Positions 1 through 7,263 of a DNA stretch of 7,775 nucleotides are shown one piece after another. The DNA comes from Prevotellaceae bacterium (GTDB lineage Bacteria > Bacteroidota > Bacteroidia > Bacteroidales > UBA932). Both the position numbers and the translations under genes were made by a program. How positions within the stretch are numbered: the stretch's first letter is position 1; each line of letters starts with the position of its first letter. The notes below the pieces were generated by a model. It searched no databases and had not been told where the DNA came from. It saw only the letters and a program-made list of their open reading frames with translations. Where the stretch lies: NCBI GenBank assembly GCA_031284065.1, contig JAITAP010000167.1, positions 1 through 7,775 on the forward strand, read 5' to 3'.

Positions 1-1099
1 TTTCTTCGCTCAGGATGTGCAGGCCGTGCAGCGGGAAGCCGTCTGTTTCGCTTGTCCCCGTGTATATCACGTCGGGCGTGCTGTCGGAGCCTTTCCACGT
101 TTGCCCGTCAAAGGTGAAACCGAGTTGCTCAACGTCCCTGCGGGTAATCAGCGTCAGCTGCGAGAGGTCGGCAGCTACCGCTACGGGGTTGCTCCCGCCA
201 ATGGGAACACCGCTTGCAGGCGTTGTTGCCCGCTTGTCGTAGCCAAAAAAGTTGTGCTCCGTATTTTCGTACAGCCAACCACCGCTTTTTTTTGCGGAAA
301 AGTAGCGGGCTAACTTTTTTGCCACCGGAATTTCGCGCTGCGGCTCTTCTGTGAGCGACACGCGGATGGTGCTTCCCAGCCCGTCTGCCAGCAAAGCGCC
401 TATCCCCACCGCCGATTTTATGCGTCCATCTTCGCCCTCGCCTGCTTCGGTTACGCCCAGATGCAGGGGGCAGCTCATGCCCTCCTCCGCCATGCGCTGC
501 GCCAACATGCGCGTGGCGTACACCATGACCCGCGTGTTGCTCGACTTCATCGACGCTACCACGTTGGTAAAATTTTCGTCGCGGCAAATACGCAGAAACT
601 CCATTGCCGATTCCACCATGCCCTGCGGCGTGTCGCCGTACTTGCTCAACATGCGCGCGCTTAGCGAACCGTGGTTCACGCCAATGCGCAGCGCCGTGTG
701 GTGTTCCTTGCAGATGTTGAGCAGGCGGACAAACTTTTCGCGTAGCAGAGCAGGCTCGGCTGCGTCGTTTGGCCTGTCCGCAAAGTTACCCGGATTTATG
801 CGTACTTTCTCCACGTAGCGTGCGGCAGCCTCGGCGGCGGCGGGGTTGAAGTGAATATCGGCAATGAGCGGAATGTTGTAGCCTTGCTTTTTCAGCGCCG
901 CTTTTATTTGCCGCAGCGCCTCCGCCTCGCGCACGCCCTGCGCTGTGATGCGCACGTAGTCTGCGCCGGCTTTGGCAATGGCAATGCACTGCGCCACCGT
1001 AGCCGGTACGTCGAGCGTGTCGGTGGTTGTCATCGACTGTAGCCGCACGGGGTGCGAGCCGCCAAGCGGTATGCCGCCTATATATACTTCGGTGGTCAT
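1..1099 (-). CDS. ispG: 4-hydroxy-3-methylbut-2-enyl diphosphate synthase, N-terminal 366 residues (C-terminus outside window)
   Basis: This enzyme converts 2-C-methyl-D-erythritol 2,4-cyclodiphosphate to HMBPP in the cytoplasmic MEP isoprenoid pathway, using a [4Fe-4S] cluster. The frame stays open from the ATG at 1099-1097 to the left edge, so the gene is cut by the window. IspG motifs of the TIM-barrel half are all visible: QSMTTTDT (21-28), ADIHFNP (80-86), RINPGN (100-105), RIGVNHGSLS (138-147), HLGVTEAGEGEDGRIKSA (213-230) and GLGSTIRVSLTEEP (240-253). After about residue 265 the sequence departs from the short proteobacterial form. This fits the long type with an inserted middle domain that is known in Bacteroidota and plants. 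The cluster-binding cysteines lie in the missing C-terminal part, so catalytic integrity cannot be judged. It lies 113 bp after the beta-barrel gene and no Shine-Dalgarno sequence precedes the start. Identity is very secure. Confidence 0.97.
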   Translation of the reverse strand, partial: MTTEVYIGGIPLGGSHPVRLQSMTTTDTLDVPATVAQCIAIAKAGADYVRITAQGVREAEALRQIKAALKKQGYNIPLIADIHFNPAAAEAAARYVEKVRINPGNFADRPNDAAEPALLREKFVRLLNICKEHHTALRIGVNHGSLSARMLSKYGDTPQGMVESAMEFLRICRDENFTNVVASMKSSNTRVMVYATRMLAQRMAEEGMSCPLHLGVTEAGEGEDGRIKSAVGIGALLADGLGSTIRVSLTEEPQREIPVAKKLARYFSAKKSGGWLYENTEHNFFGYDKRATTPASGVPIGGSNPVAVAADLSQLTLITRRDVEQLGFTFDGQTWKGSDSTPDVIYTGTSETDGFPLHGLHILSEE

Positions 1100-1111
1100 T
1101 GGAGAAATTTT

Positions 1112-1197
1112 GAATTTACAGGATCACAGAATTTTTACAGAAATTACATACTCTTCATTGTTTGTGAATTCTGAAAATTCTGAAATTCTGTAAATTG
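1112..1197. repeat. Imperfect AT-rich inverted repeat between the beta-barrel gene and ispG
   Basis: The arms are 1112-1148 and 1163-1197, around a 14-nt loop. Matching blocks, read on the left arm, are AATTTACAG (1113-1121 with 1188-1196), CAGAATTTT (1127-1135 with 1174-1182) and CAGAA (1138-1142 with 1169-1173), separated by short mismatched stretches. A further TTCTGTAAAT unit lies at 1201-1210, next to the stop of the upstream gene. The element fills almost the whole intergenic gap. It could be an attenuating or processing hairpin in the transcript, a decayed small mobile repeat, or a slipped array of CTGTAAATT-type units. There is no GC-rich stem with a T tract, so it does not look like a standard intrinsic terminator. 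Confidence 0.7.
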
Positions 1198-1212
1198 TTT
1201 TTCTGTAAATCG

Positions 1213-1908
1213 CTAAAAGATTTTCCTCATTACGCTGAATGAAATGATTACTTGCATTGGCATTGATTCGTACAAAAATCGAGTTTGGGTGGCGGTCGGC
1301 TTGTAGAGGTATGACATGCTTGCCGTGTATCGGGCGTCAATCGCGAAATCGGTTTTTCCCATGCTCAGCCCAAAGCCCAGTCCGCCTCCCACGCCGTACT
1401 CAAATCCGTTGAAGTTGTCGTATGAAAATGTTTCTTTCACGCGCTGTCCGCCCACCTCGTACTTTTGCGTGTTTTTGAGGTAGTATGCCCCATACGCCAC
1501 GCCGGTTACCAGCAGCTTAAAATTTTTGTACAGCGGGATGTGCGCTTGCATTACCAGCGGCAGCTCCAGCACGTGCGATGTCCGCGTGGCTGTTGCTCCG
1601 GCGGTGGTGTCGCTGCTGACAATGGGGCGGGTCTCCATAGAGTAGCCTCGCATACCGTAGGCCAGCTCTATCATCAAGTTCATGTATCGCTCGTAGTCCT
1701 GCGCTTCGCTGTTGCAGTAGCGGAACGCAATGGCCGCGTTGAGAGGCGTTATTCCTTTTTTCTCATTCTGATGCGGACTAAAGAACATCATCGATAGCCC
1801 TGCGCCGTAGCGTGCGCCGACGTACACTTCGGCGTGGGTGGCCGCGCTTCCCGCAAGGAAGAACGCTAATGACAGTATGGAAATTTTACGAAGCAAAATG
1901 CAATTCAA
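1213..1908 (-). CDS. PorT-family outer-membrane beta-barrel protein
   Basis: Predicted 231-residue outer-membrane protein. It has a signal peptide (basic start LLRK, hydrophobic core at about 10-22, probable cleavage after THA at residue 26). The rest is made of alternating aromatic and hydrophobic strands separated by polar turns, and it ends in a terminal Phe typical of barrel proteins. Glycine-rich strands such as VGARYGAGLSM and the YGVGGGLGFGLSMG stretch near 171-184 resemble the PorT-like OMP_b-brl_2 group of Bacteroidota. The ligand or role is unknown. The encoded start is TTG at 1908-1906, 4 bp after the stop of the lipoprotein gene. No ATG or GTG lies between the in-frame stop at 1929-1927 and the signal peptide. 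A second TTG at 1896-1894 would also leave a good signal peptide, so the exact start is uncertain. It is almost certainly co-transcribed with the lipoprotein gene. Confidence 0.78.
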   Translation of the reverse strand: MNCILLRKISILSLAFFLAGSAATHAEVYVGARYGAGLSMMFFSPHQNEKKGITPLNAAIAFRYCNSEAQDYERYMNLMIELAYGMRGYSMETRPIVSSDTTAGATATRTSHVLELPLVMQAHIPLYKNFKLLVTGVAYGAYYLKNTQKYEVGGQRVKETFSYDNFNGFEYGVGGGLGFGLSMGKTDFAIDARYTASMSYLYKPTATQTRFLYESMPMQVIISFSVMRKIF

Positions 1909-1912
1909 CGGT

Positions 1913-3826
1913 TTAATGGTTATGGTTCAACGGCTCGGTTTCCTGCGGCTCTCCGTCATCGCTGTCCGGAAACAGGTTTTTCAAGTCCACGTTCAGCTCT
2001 ACGTCCCATCCCTGCTTCAGCTCAAAGGTTGTCTTTTCGGGATTTTCTTTCAAAAACGTAGCGTACTCCGGGTGTATGTGCTTGAAGTAATTCCCCGTAT
2101 CCCACTTGCCGTTGCTGTTGTCGTCCTTGATTACGCGAATACAGTAGGTACCGGGGGCGAGGTAGAGGAAATCTATTTTTTTGTCTTCGCTCAGCAGCTG
2201 CCGGCGAATTACCGCCTGCCCTTTTGCATCGGTGAGCTGCACCACGTAGCTGCCTTTGGCTTGGGTAAAGTTGAGCGTCAGCTTCGACATGTTGTCGGGG
2301 TTGACGGTGGTGAAAGTTCCCTTTATCGTGTCGTTGGTTTGCGCGTACACGTCCCAGAAAGCGTTTGGCAGCATCATGTAGCGGTAGGTCGTCAGCTCCT
2401 TCCATCCGGCGGCAACGCTGTAGCGCCGCAGGTTGAGGGAGTCGCGTATCAGCGAAAATTTCACCCCAACGTATGAGGAGTCTTTTGTTCGCGGATTTAT
2501 TTGCAGCTCTTCAAACGTTACCAAATCGGGGTTTACCGCTATCGGCAGCGCGTCAAAGCTGAGCGAGGCGTGGTCTATCGGGCTGGCGGAAGCGGCGCTG
2601 AATTTTGGCTTTAGCGTCCAGTGGGCGGGCTTTTTGGGAGTCGAATCAACAACCTCTTCGCTGCTCACAAGGCGGTTGAGCAATCCGCCAAAGCCTGTCG
2701 ATTTTTCTTTTTTGTCTTTATCGGGGGTTTCCTGCTTTTTTGGGGTAAAAATCAGCTGGCGTTTTTCTGCAAACGGGCTTAGCTGCCCGAGCGTATCTGT
2801 TTTGAGGTAAACAAAGCGAAGCCGCATGGTGTCGGGGATACGCGCCGCCGTGTCGGAAAACCAGTAGGTGATGGTATCGTGCTTTGCGCTGTACTCCGGC
2901 GTTAGCGTTGCCGCCTCCACGCTGTCGATGGCGAGGCTGTCGATGGTGGGGAACGGTGCGTTGAAGGTGAGCTTTAGCACACGCTGCTGGGGGCGCTCGC
3001 ACGAGGTGAGGTATTGCGTGGCAAAATCTTCGGTAAACATGCGCAGCACCAGCTTTGCCTCGTGGATTTTGTGCAGGTGCGCCACCGTATCGTCTCCGTG
3101 CCAATCTAACAGCGGAACGGGCGCTACCGCAGGGTCAAGAAACCCGATAGCCTCCTGCCCCACGTCGTACTTGTAGTTTTTGTTGGCGTCGGCTATTGCC
3201 AGCATTTTGTAGGGTTTGGATTTCAGGTTGCCTGCCAGAAACAGCCCCTTGGCGCTGGGGCGCGTAACGTTGTCGGGGCGTTGCTTCAGCACCACGCTAT
3301 CCTCCGTATTTTCGTAGAGGTACACCAGCACGTTGCTTGCAGGCTGGTCTGTGTAGGCGTCGAGCGCCAGCCCTTCCACCGATAGCGTGTCGAGCCATGC
3401 GCCGGTGGAGAACGAAAAGCGGTAGGGAGGGTAGGGGTTGCCCTCGTTATTGTCCACAATGGCGCTGCCGAAATCGAGCAGGTAGGTAGCGCTGTCGCGC
3501 AGCGGGCTGTTGAAGTCAACCTGCACGCTCTTGCCGCGTATGTTCAGCGACGGGCGCTTTTCGGGCGGGGGCGACATGAGGAAGTGCTTGTCCGTTTCCT
3601 TCAGCTGCACGTATTCGTTGAAGTAAATAGATATGCGCTTTCCCTTAAAGCTTAGCGCGCCTTGCGCCGGTTGCGTTTTGAGCAGAACAGGGGGGAGCGA
3701 ATCCTTTGGGCCTCCGCCCGGATGGCTTATGCGCGCGCATCCCGCAGGCGTGGCAAGGCATAGCCACGTTGCTGCCGCCAACACAAGCAGCCACAGAAAA
3801 ACCGACAAATATGCGTTTTTTAGCAT
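1913..3826 (-). CDS. Ig-like (SbsA/Big_5-type) domain lipoprotein
   Basis: A 637-residue envelope protein. The N-terminus has a long hydrophobic segment (about 7-27) ending in PAGC, so Cys30 is the likely lipidated residue, although Pro at -3 is a poor lipobox fit. A GGGPKD-SLPP segment (37-46) follows, the usual entry to the Bacteroidota SbsA Ig-like domain, which spans about 42-143. Next comes a prealbumin-like beta region (about 148-225). A Lys-rich linker at 362-376 separates a second half with more beta structure, and a final beta domain lies at about 515-615. Two loops of form D-x-N-x-N-x3-D occur (213-221 and 568-576). The tail is acidic and His/Asn-rich. I see no catalytic motif; a structural or surface-display role is inferred. 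It begins with ATG and sits 4 bp ahead of the barrel gene, suggesting that the lipoprotein and barrel act together in the outer membrane. Confidence 0.82.
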   Translation of the reverse strand: MLKNAYLSVFLWLLVLAAATWLCLATPAGCARISHPGGGPKDSLPPVLLKTQPAQGALSFKGKRISIYFNEYVQLKETDKHFLMSPPPEKRPSLNIRGKSVQVDFNSPLRDSATYLLDFGSAIVDNNEGNPYPPYRFSFSTGAWLDTLSVEGLALDAYTDQPASNVLVYLYENTEDSVVLKQRPDNVTRPSAKGLFLAGNLKSKPYKMLAIADANKNYKYDVGQEAIGFLDPAVAPVPLLDWHGDDTVAHLHKIHEAKLVLRMFTEDFATQYLTSCERPQQRVLKLTFNAPFPTIDSLAIDSVEAATLTPEYSAKHDTITYWFSDTAARIPDTMRLRFVYLKTDTLGQLSPFAEKRQLIFTPKKQETPDKDKKEKSTGFGGLLNRLVSSEEVVDSTPKKPAHWTLKPKFSAASASPIDHASLSFDALPIAVNPDLVTFEELQINPRTKDSSYVGVKFSLIRDSLNLRRYSVAAGWKELTTYRYMMLPNAFWDVYAQTNDTIKGTFTTVNPDNMSKLTLNFTQAKGSYVVQLTDAKGQAVIRRQLLSEDKKIDFLYLAPGTYCIRVIKDDNSNGKWDTGNYFKHIHPEYATFLKENPEKTTFELKQGWDVELNVDLKNLFPDSDDGEPQETEPLNHNH

Positions 3827-3870
3827 ACCAAACTAAAAGAAAAATACAGCGATTTGTTTTATGCAGCCGA

Positions 3871-3878
3871 CAAAGGTA
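3871..3878 (-). promoter_or_regulatory. Candidate Bacteroidota -7 box for the lipoprotein/barrel unit
   Basis: On the minus strand this reads TACCTTTG, matching the TAnnTTTG -7 consensus of the primary Bacteroidota sigma factor. It lies 45 bp upstream of the lipoprotein ATG. No good TTTG is present at the usual 19-bp spacing: the bases there read AAAC, beside an A8 run. The call therefore rests on the -7 box and its position. Confidence 0.5.
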
Positions 3879-3930
3879 ATCATTTTTTTTGCAGAATGTT
3901 TTTACTGCCGGCCGCCGTTACCCTATAAAC

Positions 3931-3969
3931 AGCAAACCGGCTGCTCAAAAGTTGAACAGCCGGCTTGCT
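3931..3969 (-). terminator. Terminator-like hairpin after tRNA-Gly
   Basis: A 39-nt near-perfect palindrome. The stems are AGCAA/TTGCT, CCGGCTG/CAGCCGG and TCAA/TTGA, each separated by a single mismatch, with a 3-nt loop. It starts 13 bp past the tRNA 3' end in the direction of transcription. The trailing sequence on the minus strand is GTTTATAGGG, a poor U tract, so termination may be inefficient or the hairpin may serve mainly for 3' processing. It also separates the tRNA from the lipoprotein promoter. Confidence 0.6.
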
Positions 3970-3982
3970 ACTTGCGTGTGTG

Positions 3983-4055
3983 AGCGGAAAACGAGACTCG
4001 AACTCGCGACCCCAACCTTGGCAAGGTTGTGCTCTACCAACTGAGCTATTTCCGC
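3983..4055 (-). tRNA. tRNA-Gly (anticodon GCC)
   Basis: A complete 73-nt cloverleaf can be drawn. The acceptor stem is GCGGAAA/TTTCCGC, the D arm is GCTC-AGTTGGTA-GAGC, and the anticodon stem CAACC/GGTTG carries the loop TTGCCAA (anticodon GCC). The variable loop is 5 nt and the T arm is GCGAG-TTCGAGT-CTCGT. The discriminator base is U, as expected for bacterial tRNA-Gly. CCA is not encoded, because the bases after the discriminator read CAC, so it must be added by nucleotidyltransferase. It stands alone, with its own promoter and hairpin. Confidence 0.97.
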
Positions 4056-4076
4056 ATACTTTACAAAAACGGGATA

Positions 4077-4107
4077 CAAAGGTAGAAAATTTTTGTAGCT
4101 ACACAAA
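4077..4107 (-). promoter_or_regulatory. Consensus Bacteroidota promoter of tRNA-Gly
   Basis: On the minus strand this reads TTTG (4107-4104), 19 bp, then TACCTTTG (4084-4077), an exact match to TTTG-N19-TAnnTTTG. Initiation about 7 bp beyond the box would fall near 4070, giving a leader of about 15 nt before the mature 5' end at 4055. Confidence 0.85.
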
Positions 4108-4232
4108 CTTCATTTTTGTAAAGGCAAAGCCATGTTTATGGAATTAAATGGCATCCAATTTATTACGAAAACGTTATTGAATATTAATAATGCTTATAAA
4201 CCTGCAATTTTATTGAAGTGCAGACGTATAAG

Positions 4233-5909
4233 CTACTTTTTCTTCTTTTCGTTCTCAGGCGCTGCCGTAAGCGCTTCTATGAGCTGCTTGGCAATGGCGT
4301 TGTCGGGGTTTATTTCCAGTATTTTATTGCTGTACGCAATAACCTGCACCTTGTCTTCATTCTTGCCCTGATTGTCAAATTGCAGGTAGTAGTAGTAGCT
4401 AAGGTACTGATAAATCTCCAGCAGCTCCTTGCGGTAGGTTTTTTCGGGATTTTCTTTCGACAGGATGAGCTTGAGCAGCGCTTCGTAGTGCGGCTTGGCT
4501 GAGCCTTTGGCAGTTTCCGGGTCAAGCGAAGCGTTAACCCTTGCCCTGTAAAGAAATCCCAGCGTATTGTCGGGAATACGCGAGGTGATAATGCCAAAAG
4601 TGGTATCGGCTTTTACCAAGTATTCGATTGCCTTGTTGGCTGCATAGGTGGAATCTACCGTTGTGTCGCGCACAACGGTAGAGGCGGCTCTGTACAGGTA
4701 GGTGCCCATAGTGTAGTAATCTTTTGTGTCTGCCTCGCCGTCCATAGCCTCAATGAACATGTTGTAGTATTCGGCGCCAAGCCCGGGATAGCCCGCTTTG
4801 TTGAGCTGCTCGCCGATTTTTTTGTATAGCTCCAGCTTTTCGGGGGTTATGTCAATAGCTTTTGCGTACTGCTCCGTCGCTCTGTCGGGAAGCTTGTTGA
4901 AGCTCAAGATGTCGCCATACGTGGTGTAGTCGCGGGGGATGTACTTGTTGCTTCCCAGCGGCAGCGCAAAAAACTTTTCGGCTAAGGCTAAGCCGTTGGC
5001 GTAATCTTGCGTTTCCAGTGCGCTGTACATTCTCAACCTGTTCAAAACAAAGTTGAGCGGATCTTTTTGCAGCCCTTTGTCGATTAGCTTTGCCGCCTCG
5101 TCGTAGCGCTGCGAGAAGAATAGCGCGGCGGCGTAGTCGGTCAGCTCGCCTATGCCGCTCGTGTTGACGTTAAACGATTTTTCGTGTATGCTTATTGCGG
5201 TGGCGTAGTGCCCTATGTTGTAGTAGGCTCTTGCCATGTACCTGTTTGTTAGCGGGTAGGTGGAGTCTATTTCCAGCACGGTGTTCAGCTTCTCTATGGC
5301 GAAGTTGGGGTTAATGTCGGCGTAAATTTGCGCTGCCTTAATGTACGGCAACAGGTACTTTTCGTTTAGGTTGATAGCCTGCTCGTACTCTCCGGCGGCG
5401 CCGCCCATATCTTCCTTAATTTTCAGAATATCCCCGCGCAGCATGGGCACCAGCGGAGAGTTCTTGCCTGCCTTTTCTGCGTTGCTGAGCGCCTTTTCGT
5501 ACATGGCGACTACCCCGCTTTCGTAGTATATTTTGGCAATGGCTATCAAAACTTCCATATTTTTCTTACTATCTTTCTCCTTTGAAATGTCCGTCAGCGC
5601 TTTGATACCTGCTTTTTGGTCAGCTTTCAGTAGAAACCTTGCCAGCCCAACCCGGTTGAGCGCGTACTCCGGATTGGCGGCTACTCCTTTTTCGTAGCAG
5701 GCTCTTGCCTGCGCAGTGTCACCTAACGCATACGCAATTTCGCCGAGATAGTAGCTTGATTCCGCAGGATTTTCATCCAGCTTGCTTTCAAAAAATTCCT
5801 GCGCCTTATCAAGCTGTCCGGTGAGGAAGTAATCCACCCCAAGATTTTGGGCAAAAGCTGTCGAGCCAAATACTACGCCGACGCAAAGACTAATAAAATG
5901 CTTTTTCAT
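4233..5909 (-). CDS. Secreted tetratricopeptide-repeat (TPR) protein
   Basis: A 558-residue protein with a clear signal peptide (MKKHFISLCVGVVFGSTAFA, cleavage before Gln21), so it is exported to the periplasm or attached peripherally to a membrane. Almost all of the mature chain is helical TPR repeats. Recognisable units include 24-56 (DYFLTGQLDKAQEFF), 57-82 (LGDTAQARACYEKGVAANP), 154-184, 187-217, 220-250 (AYYNIGHYATAISIHEKS), 255-285 (RYDEAAKLIDKGLQKDP), 328-358 and a final unit near 500-536 ending in the ILEINPDNA signature. The C-terminus is Lys-rich (EKKKK). No catalytic domain is visible; TPR arrays act as protein-binding scaffolds. It follows the PstS-like gene by 77 bp with no clear promoter between them, so co-transcription is likely. 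A TPR gene after a PstS-like gene is a recurrent Bacteroidota arrangement, usually beside ExbBD/TonB genes, so a role in that energised envelope machinery is inferred. Confidence 0.88.
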   Translation of the reverse strand: MKKHFISLCVGVVFGSTAFAQNLGVDYFLTGQLDKAQEFFESKLDENPAESSYYLGEIAYALGDTAQARACYEKGVAANPEYALNRVGLARFLLKADQKAGIKALTDISKEKDSKKNMEVLIAIAKIYYESGVVAMYEKALSNAEKAGKNSPLVPMLRGDILKIKEDMGGAAGEYEQAINLNEKYLLPYIKAAQIYADINPNFAIEKLNTVLEIDSTYPLTNRYMARAYYNIGHYATAISIHEKSFNVNTSGIGELTDYAAALFFSQRYDEAAKLIDKGLQKDPLNFVLNRLRMYSALETQDYANGLALAEKFFALPLGSNKYIPRDYTTYGDILSFNKLPDRATEQYAKAIDITPEKLELYKKIGEQLNKAGYPGLGAEYYNMFIEAMDGEADTKDYYTMGTYLYRAASTVVRDTTVDSTYAANKAIEYLVKADTTFGIITSRIPDNTLGFLYRARVNASLDPETAKGSAKPHYEALLKLILSKENPEKTYRKELLEIYQYLSYYYYLQFDNQGKNEDKVQVIAYSNKILEINPDNAIAKQLIEALTAAPENEKKKK

Positions 5910-5986
5910 TCTGTTTTTAAATTTAATAGTGGTAAAAACTCTGGTTGATTAATAGTTTACAATTTAAATTACACATGGGAAAAACC

Positions 5987-6937
5987 CTAAAAATGCTCCC
6001 TTACTTGCACTGTTCGTATGGGTTTGGTGGCGGGCACCAAGCCCGATTTAAGAATGATGCGTTGCCCCCTGTCGCTTGCCACAAAGTGCATAAAGCCCGA
6101 CAAGAGCGTCCCTCTTAAGTCGGTAAGCGCCACGTACACGTCGCGCGTGAGCGGGTAGGTACGCAGGTAGAGGTGTGCAGGGTACGGCTTGTAGCTGCTG
6201 CCGTAGGTGGCGGGATGCGTTCGGCTCACCGCCATCACCCGTATCTTTTTGTTGAAGCTTAGCTGGGTAGAATCGTGCGGATTGCTAATCCAGTTAACGC
6301 CAATAACGCCAAGCGCGTTGGGGGTTTGAATTACGTAGTCCAAAACGGCTTGGTTGTTGTTCTTGGCGTGCAGCCTGTCGGTTGCCAGCGGCTCGCGCCC
6401 GCACACCGAATCCCTAATAAAGTACACCGTGCTGGAGGCCGGATTGTCGAACACCACCACTATTTCGCCCAGCTTCGACGAGGCGTCGAGCTGCTTCCAC
6501 GCGGTTATTTTTCCCGTCATCACTTTTTGCAGCGTTTCGAGGCTGATGAGCGAATCCGGATTATTTTTATGAACAATAATGGCGATGCCGTCAATGCCTA
6601 TCTTCTGCGAGCGCGGGACGAGCTGCCTGTTGCGGGCTTTAATGCTTTGCTTTTCCGCCTCCGTCAGGTCCCGGGCAAGAATCGCCAGCCTTACGCTGTC
6701 GTTCACCAGCAGCTCAACCGCTTCTTTTTCGCTGGCGTAAATGGGCAGCAAAAATGCTTTTTGGTTCAGCGCCTCAAAAACATCTATCTCTTCCTGCGTA
6801 ATGTTGCCGTAGCAATCGTCGCTCGCCAGCGCGGCAATGCCGCTTGTAGGCGTATCCGTTCTGGTGATTTTTTTCCGGTTGCAGCCGGAAAAAATCAGCA
6901 AAATACATGCAAAGATTATTATTCTGTTCGTCTTCAT
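5987..6937 (-). CDS. PstS-like phosphate-family substrate-binding lipoprotein
   Basis: A 316-residue type II periplasmic-binding protein. The signal peptide ends in the lipobox IFSGC, so Cys19 is the likely lipidated residue. Family landmarks run in order: LAILARDLTEAE (84-95), DGIAIIVHKNNP (116-127), TGKITAWKQL (141-150, the PstS xGKITxW motif), FDNPASSTVYFIRDSV (163-178), LDYVIQTPNALGVIGV (199-214), YPLTRDVYVAL (261-271) and FVASDRGQRIILKSGLVP (285-302). The usual R-x3-S-G-T phosphate loop is altered to NPASST, so phosphate specificity is not assured. No PstC, PstA or PstB permease gene is in view. Neighbours are a small membrane protein 2 bp upstream and a TPR gene downstream, which resembles the TonB/ExbBD-associated PstS paralogues of Bacteroidota more than a true Pst importer. 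Family assignment is secure; the substrate is unknown. Confidence 0.88.
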   Translation of the reverse strand: MKTNRIIIFACILLIFSGCNRKKITRTDTPTSGIAALASDDCYGNITQEEIDVFEALNQKAFLLPIYASEKEAVELLVNDSVRLAILARDLTEAEKQSIKARNRQLVPRSQKIGIDGIAIIVHKNNPDSLISLETLQKVMTGKITAWKQLDASSKLGEIVVVFDNPASSTVYFIRDSVCGREPLATDRLHAKNNNQAVLDYVIQTPNALGVIGVNWISNPHDSTQLSFNKKIRVMAVSRTHPATYGSSYKPYPAHLYLRTYPLTRDVYVALTDLRGTLLSGFMHFVASDRGQRIILKSGLVPATKPIRTVQVREHF

Positions 6938-6939
6938 CG

Positions 6940-7188
6940 TTAATCCTGCCTCAAATTTATGCCGCCTGCTGCCGATTTATACGTCCTGTAGCCTCGTATA
7001 ATACCGTAGGCAAGCATGATTACCCCAAATATGATGCGTATCAGCAAATTTTTATCGTTTTCCTTATCGTTGGTTTCGTTGTAGCGAATGAGCATCGGCG
7101 TAAACAATACCAGATAGGCAATTCCTACGTAGGCAAGCGACATGCATGCTCCCCAAATCAAGCGAAACGGCGGCTTCTTTTTTTCCAT
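6940..7188 (-). CDS. Small two-helix inner-membrane protein of unknown function
   Basis: An 82-residue protein starting at ATG with a basic N-terminus (MEKKKPPFR). It has a first membrane segment at about 10-33 (LIWGACMSLAYVGIAYLVLF and following), a charged loop rich in Asn, Asp, Glu and Lys at 35-47, and a second membrane segment at about 49-64 (IIFGVIMLAYGII). A basic tail starting RGYRTYK follows. The N-in/C-in topology with a short external loop is inferred from the flanking positive charges. I do not recognise a named family. Its stop is 2 bp before the ATG of the PstS-like lipoprotein, and codon use looks like that of its neighbours, so it is a real gene and the first of this operon within the window. 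A link to the envelope role of the next two genes is inferred from position only. Confidence 0.8.
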   Translation of the reverse strand: MEKKKPPFRLIWGACMSLAYVGIAYLVLFTPMLIRYNETNDKENDKNLLIRIIFGVIMLAYGIIRGYRTYKSAAGGINLRQD

Positions 7189-7263
7189 AGCGACAACAAA
7201 TTGCGAATTTCATTTACAGCTTCGGGGGTGTGCGCCCAAAACTTACTACTTTGGAACAAGCCA

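Noticed and set aside
129..587. Long minus-strand open frame in a different frame from ispG
   Set aside because: It is a shadow of ispG on the same strand: the residue mix is arginine- and histidine-rich with no domain signature, while the ispG frame carries every family motif.
1112..1210. CRISPR-like array before ispG
   Set aside because: The units are about 8-10 bp, inverted as well as direct, irregularly spaced and without unique spacers of constant length. No cas gene is present.
1838..2476. 212-codon plus-strand open frame
   Set aside because: It lies antisense to the lipoprotein and barrel genes, has no recognisable motif, and reflects the codon bias of the opposite strand.
4201..4225. 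Weak hairpin (CTGCA/TGCAG) just after the TPR gene as a terminator
   Set aside because: Only 5 bp of stem with a 12-nt loop and no proper T tract, so it is too weak to call. No other terminator for this operon is evident before the tRNA.
5910..5986. A separate promoter for the TPR gene in the 77-bp gap
   Set aside because: The gap is AT-rich but has no TAnnTTTG on the minus strand with a suitably spaced TTTG, so co-transcription is the simpler reading.
6275..6943. 222-codon plus-strand open frame opposite the PstS-like gene
   Set aside because: It is a mirror of a well-supported gene with clear PstS-family motifs, and its own sequence shows no domain or signal.
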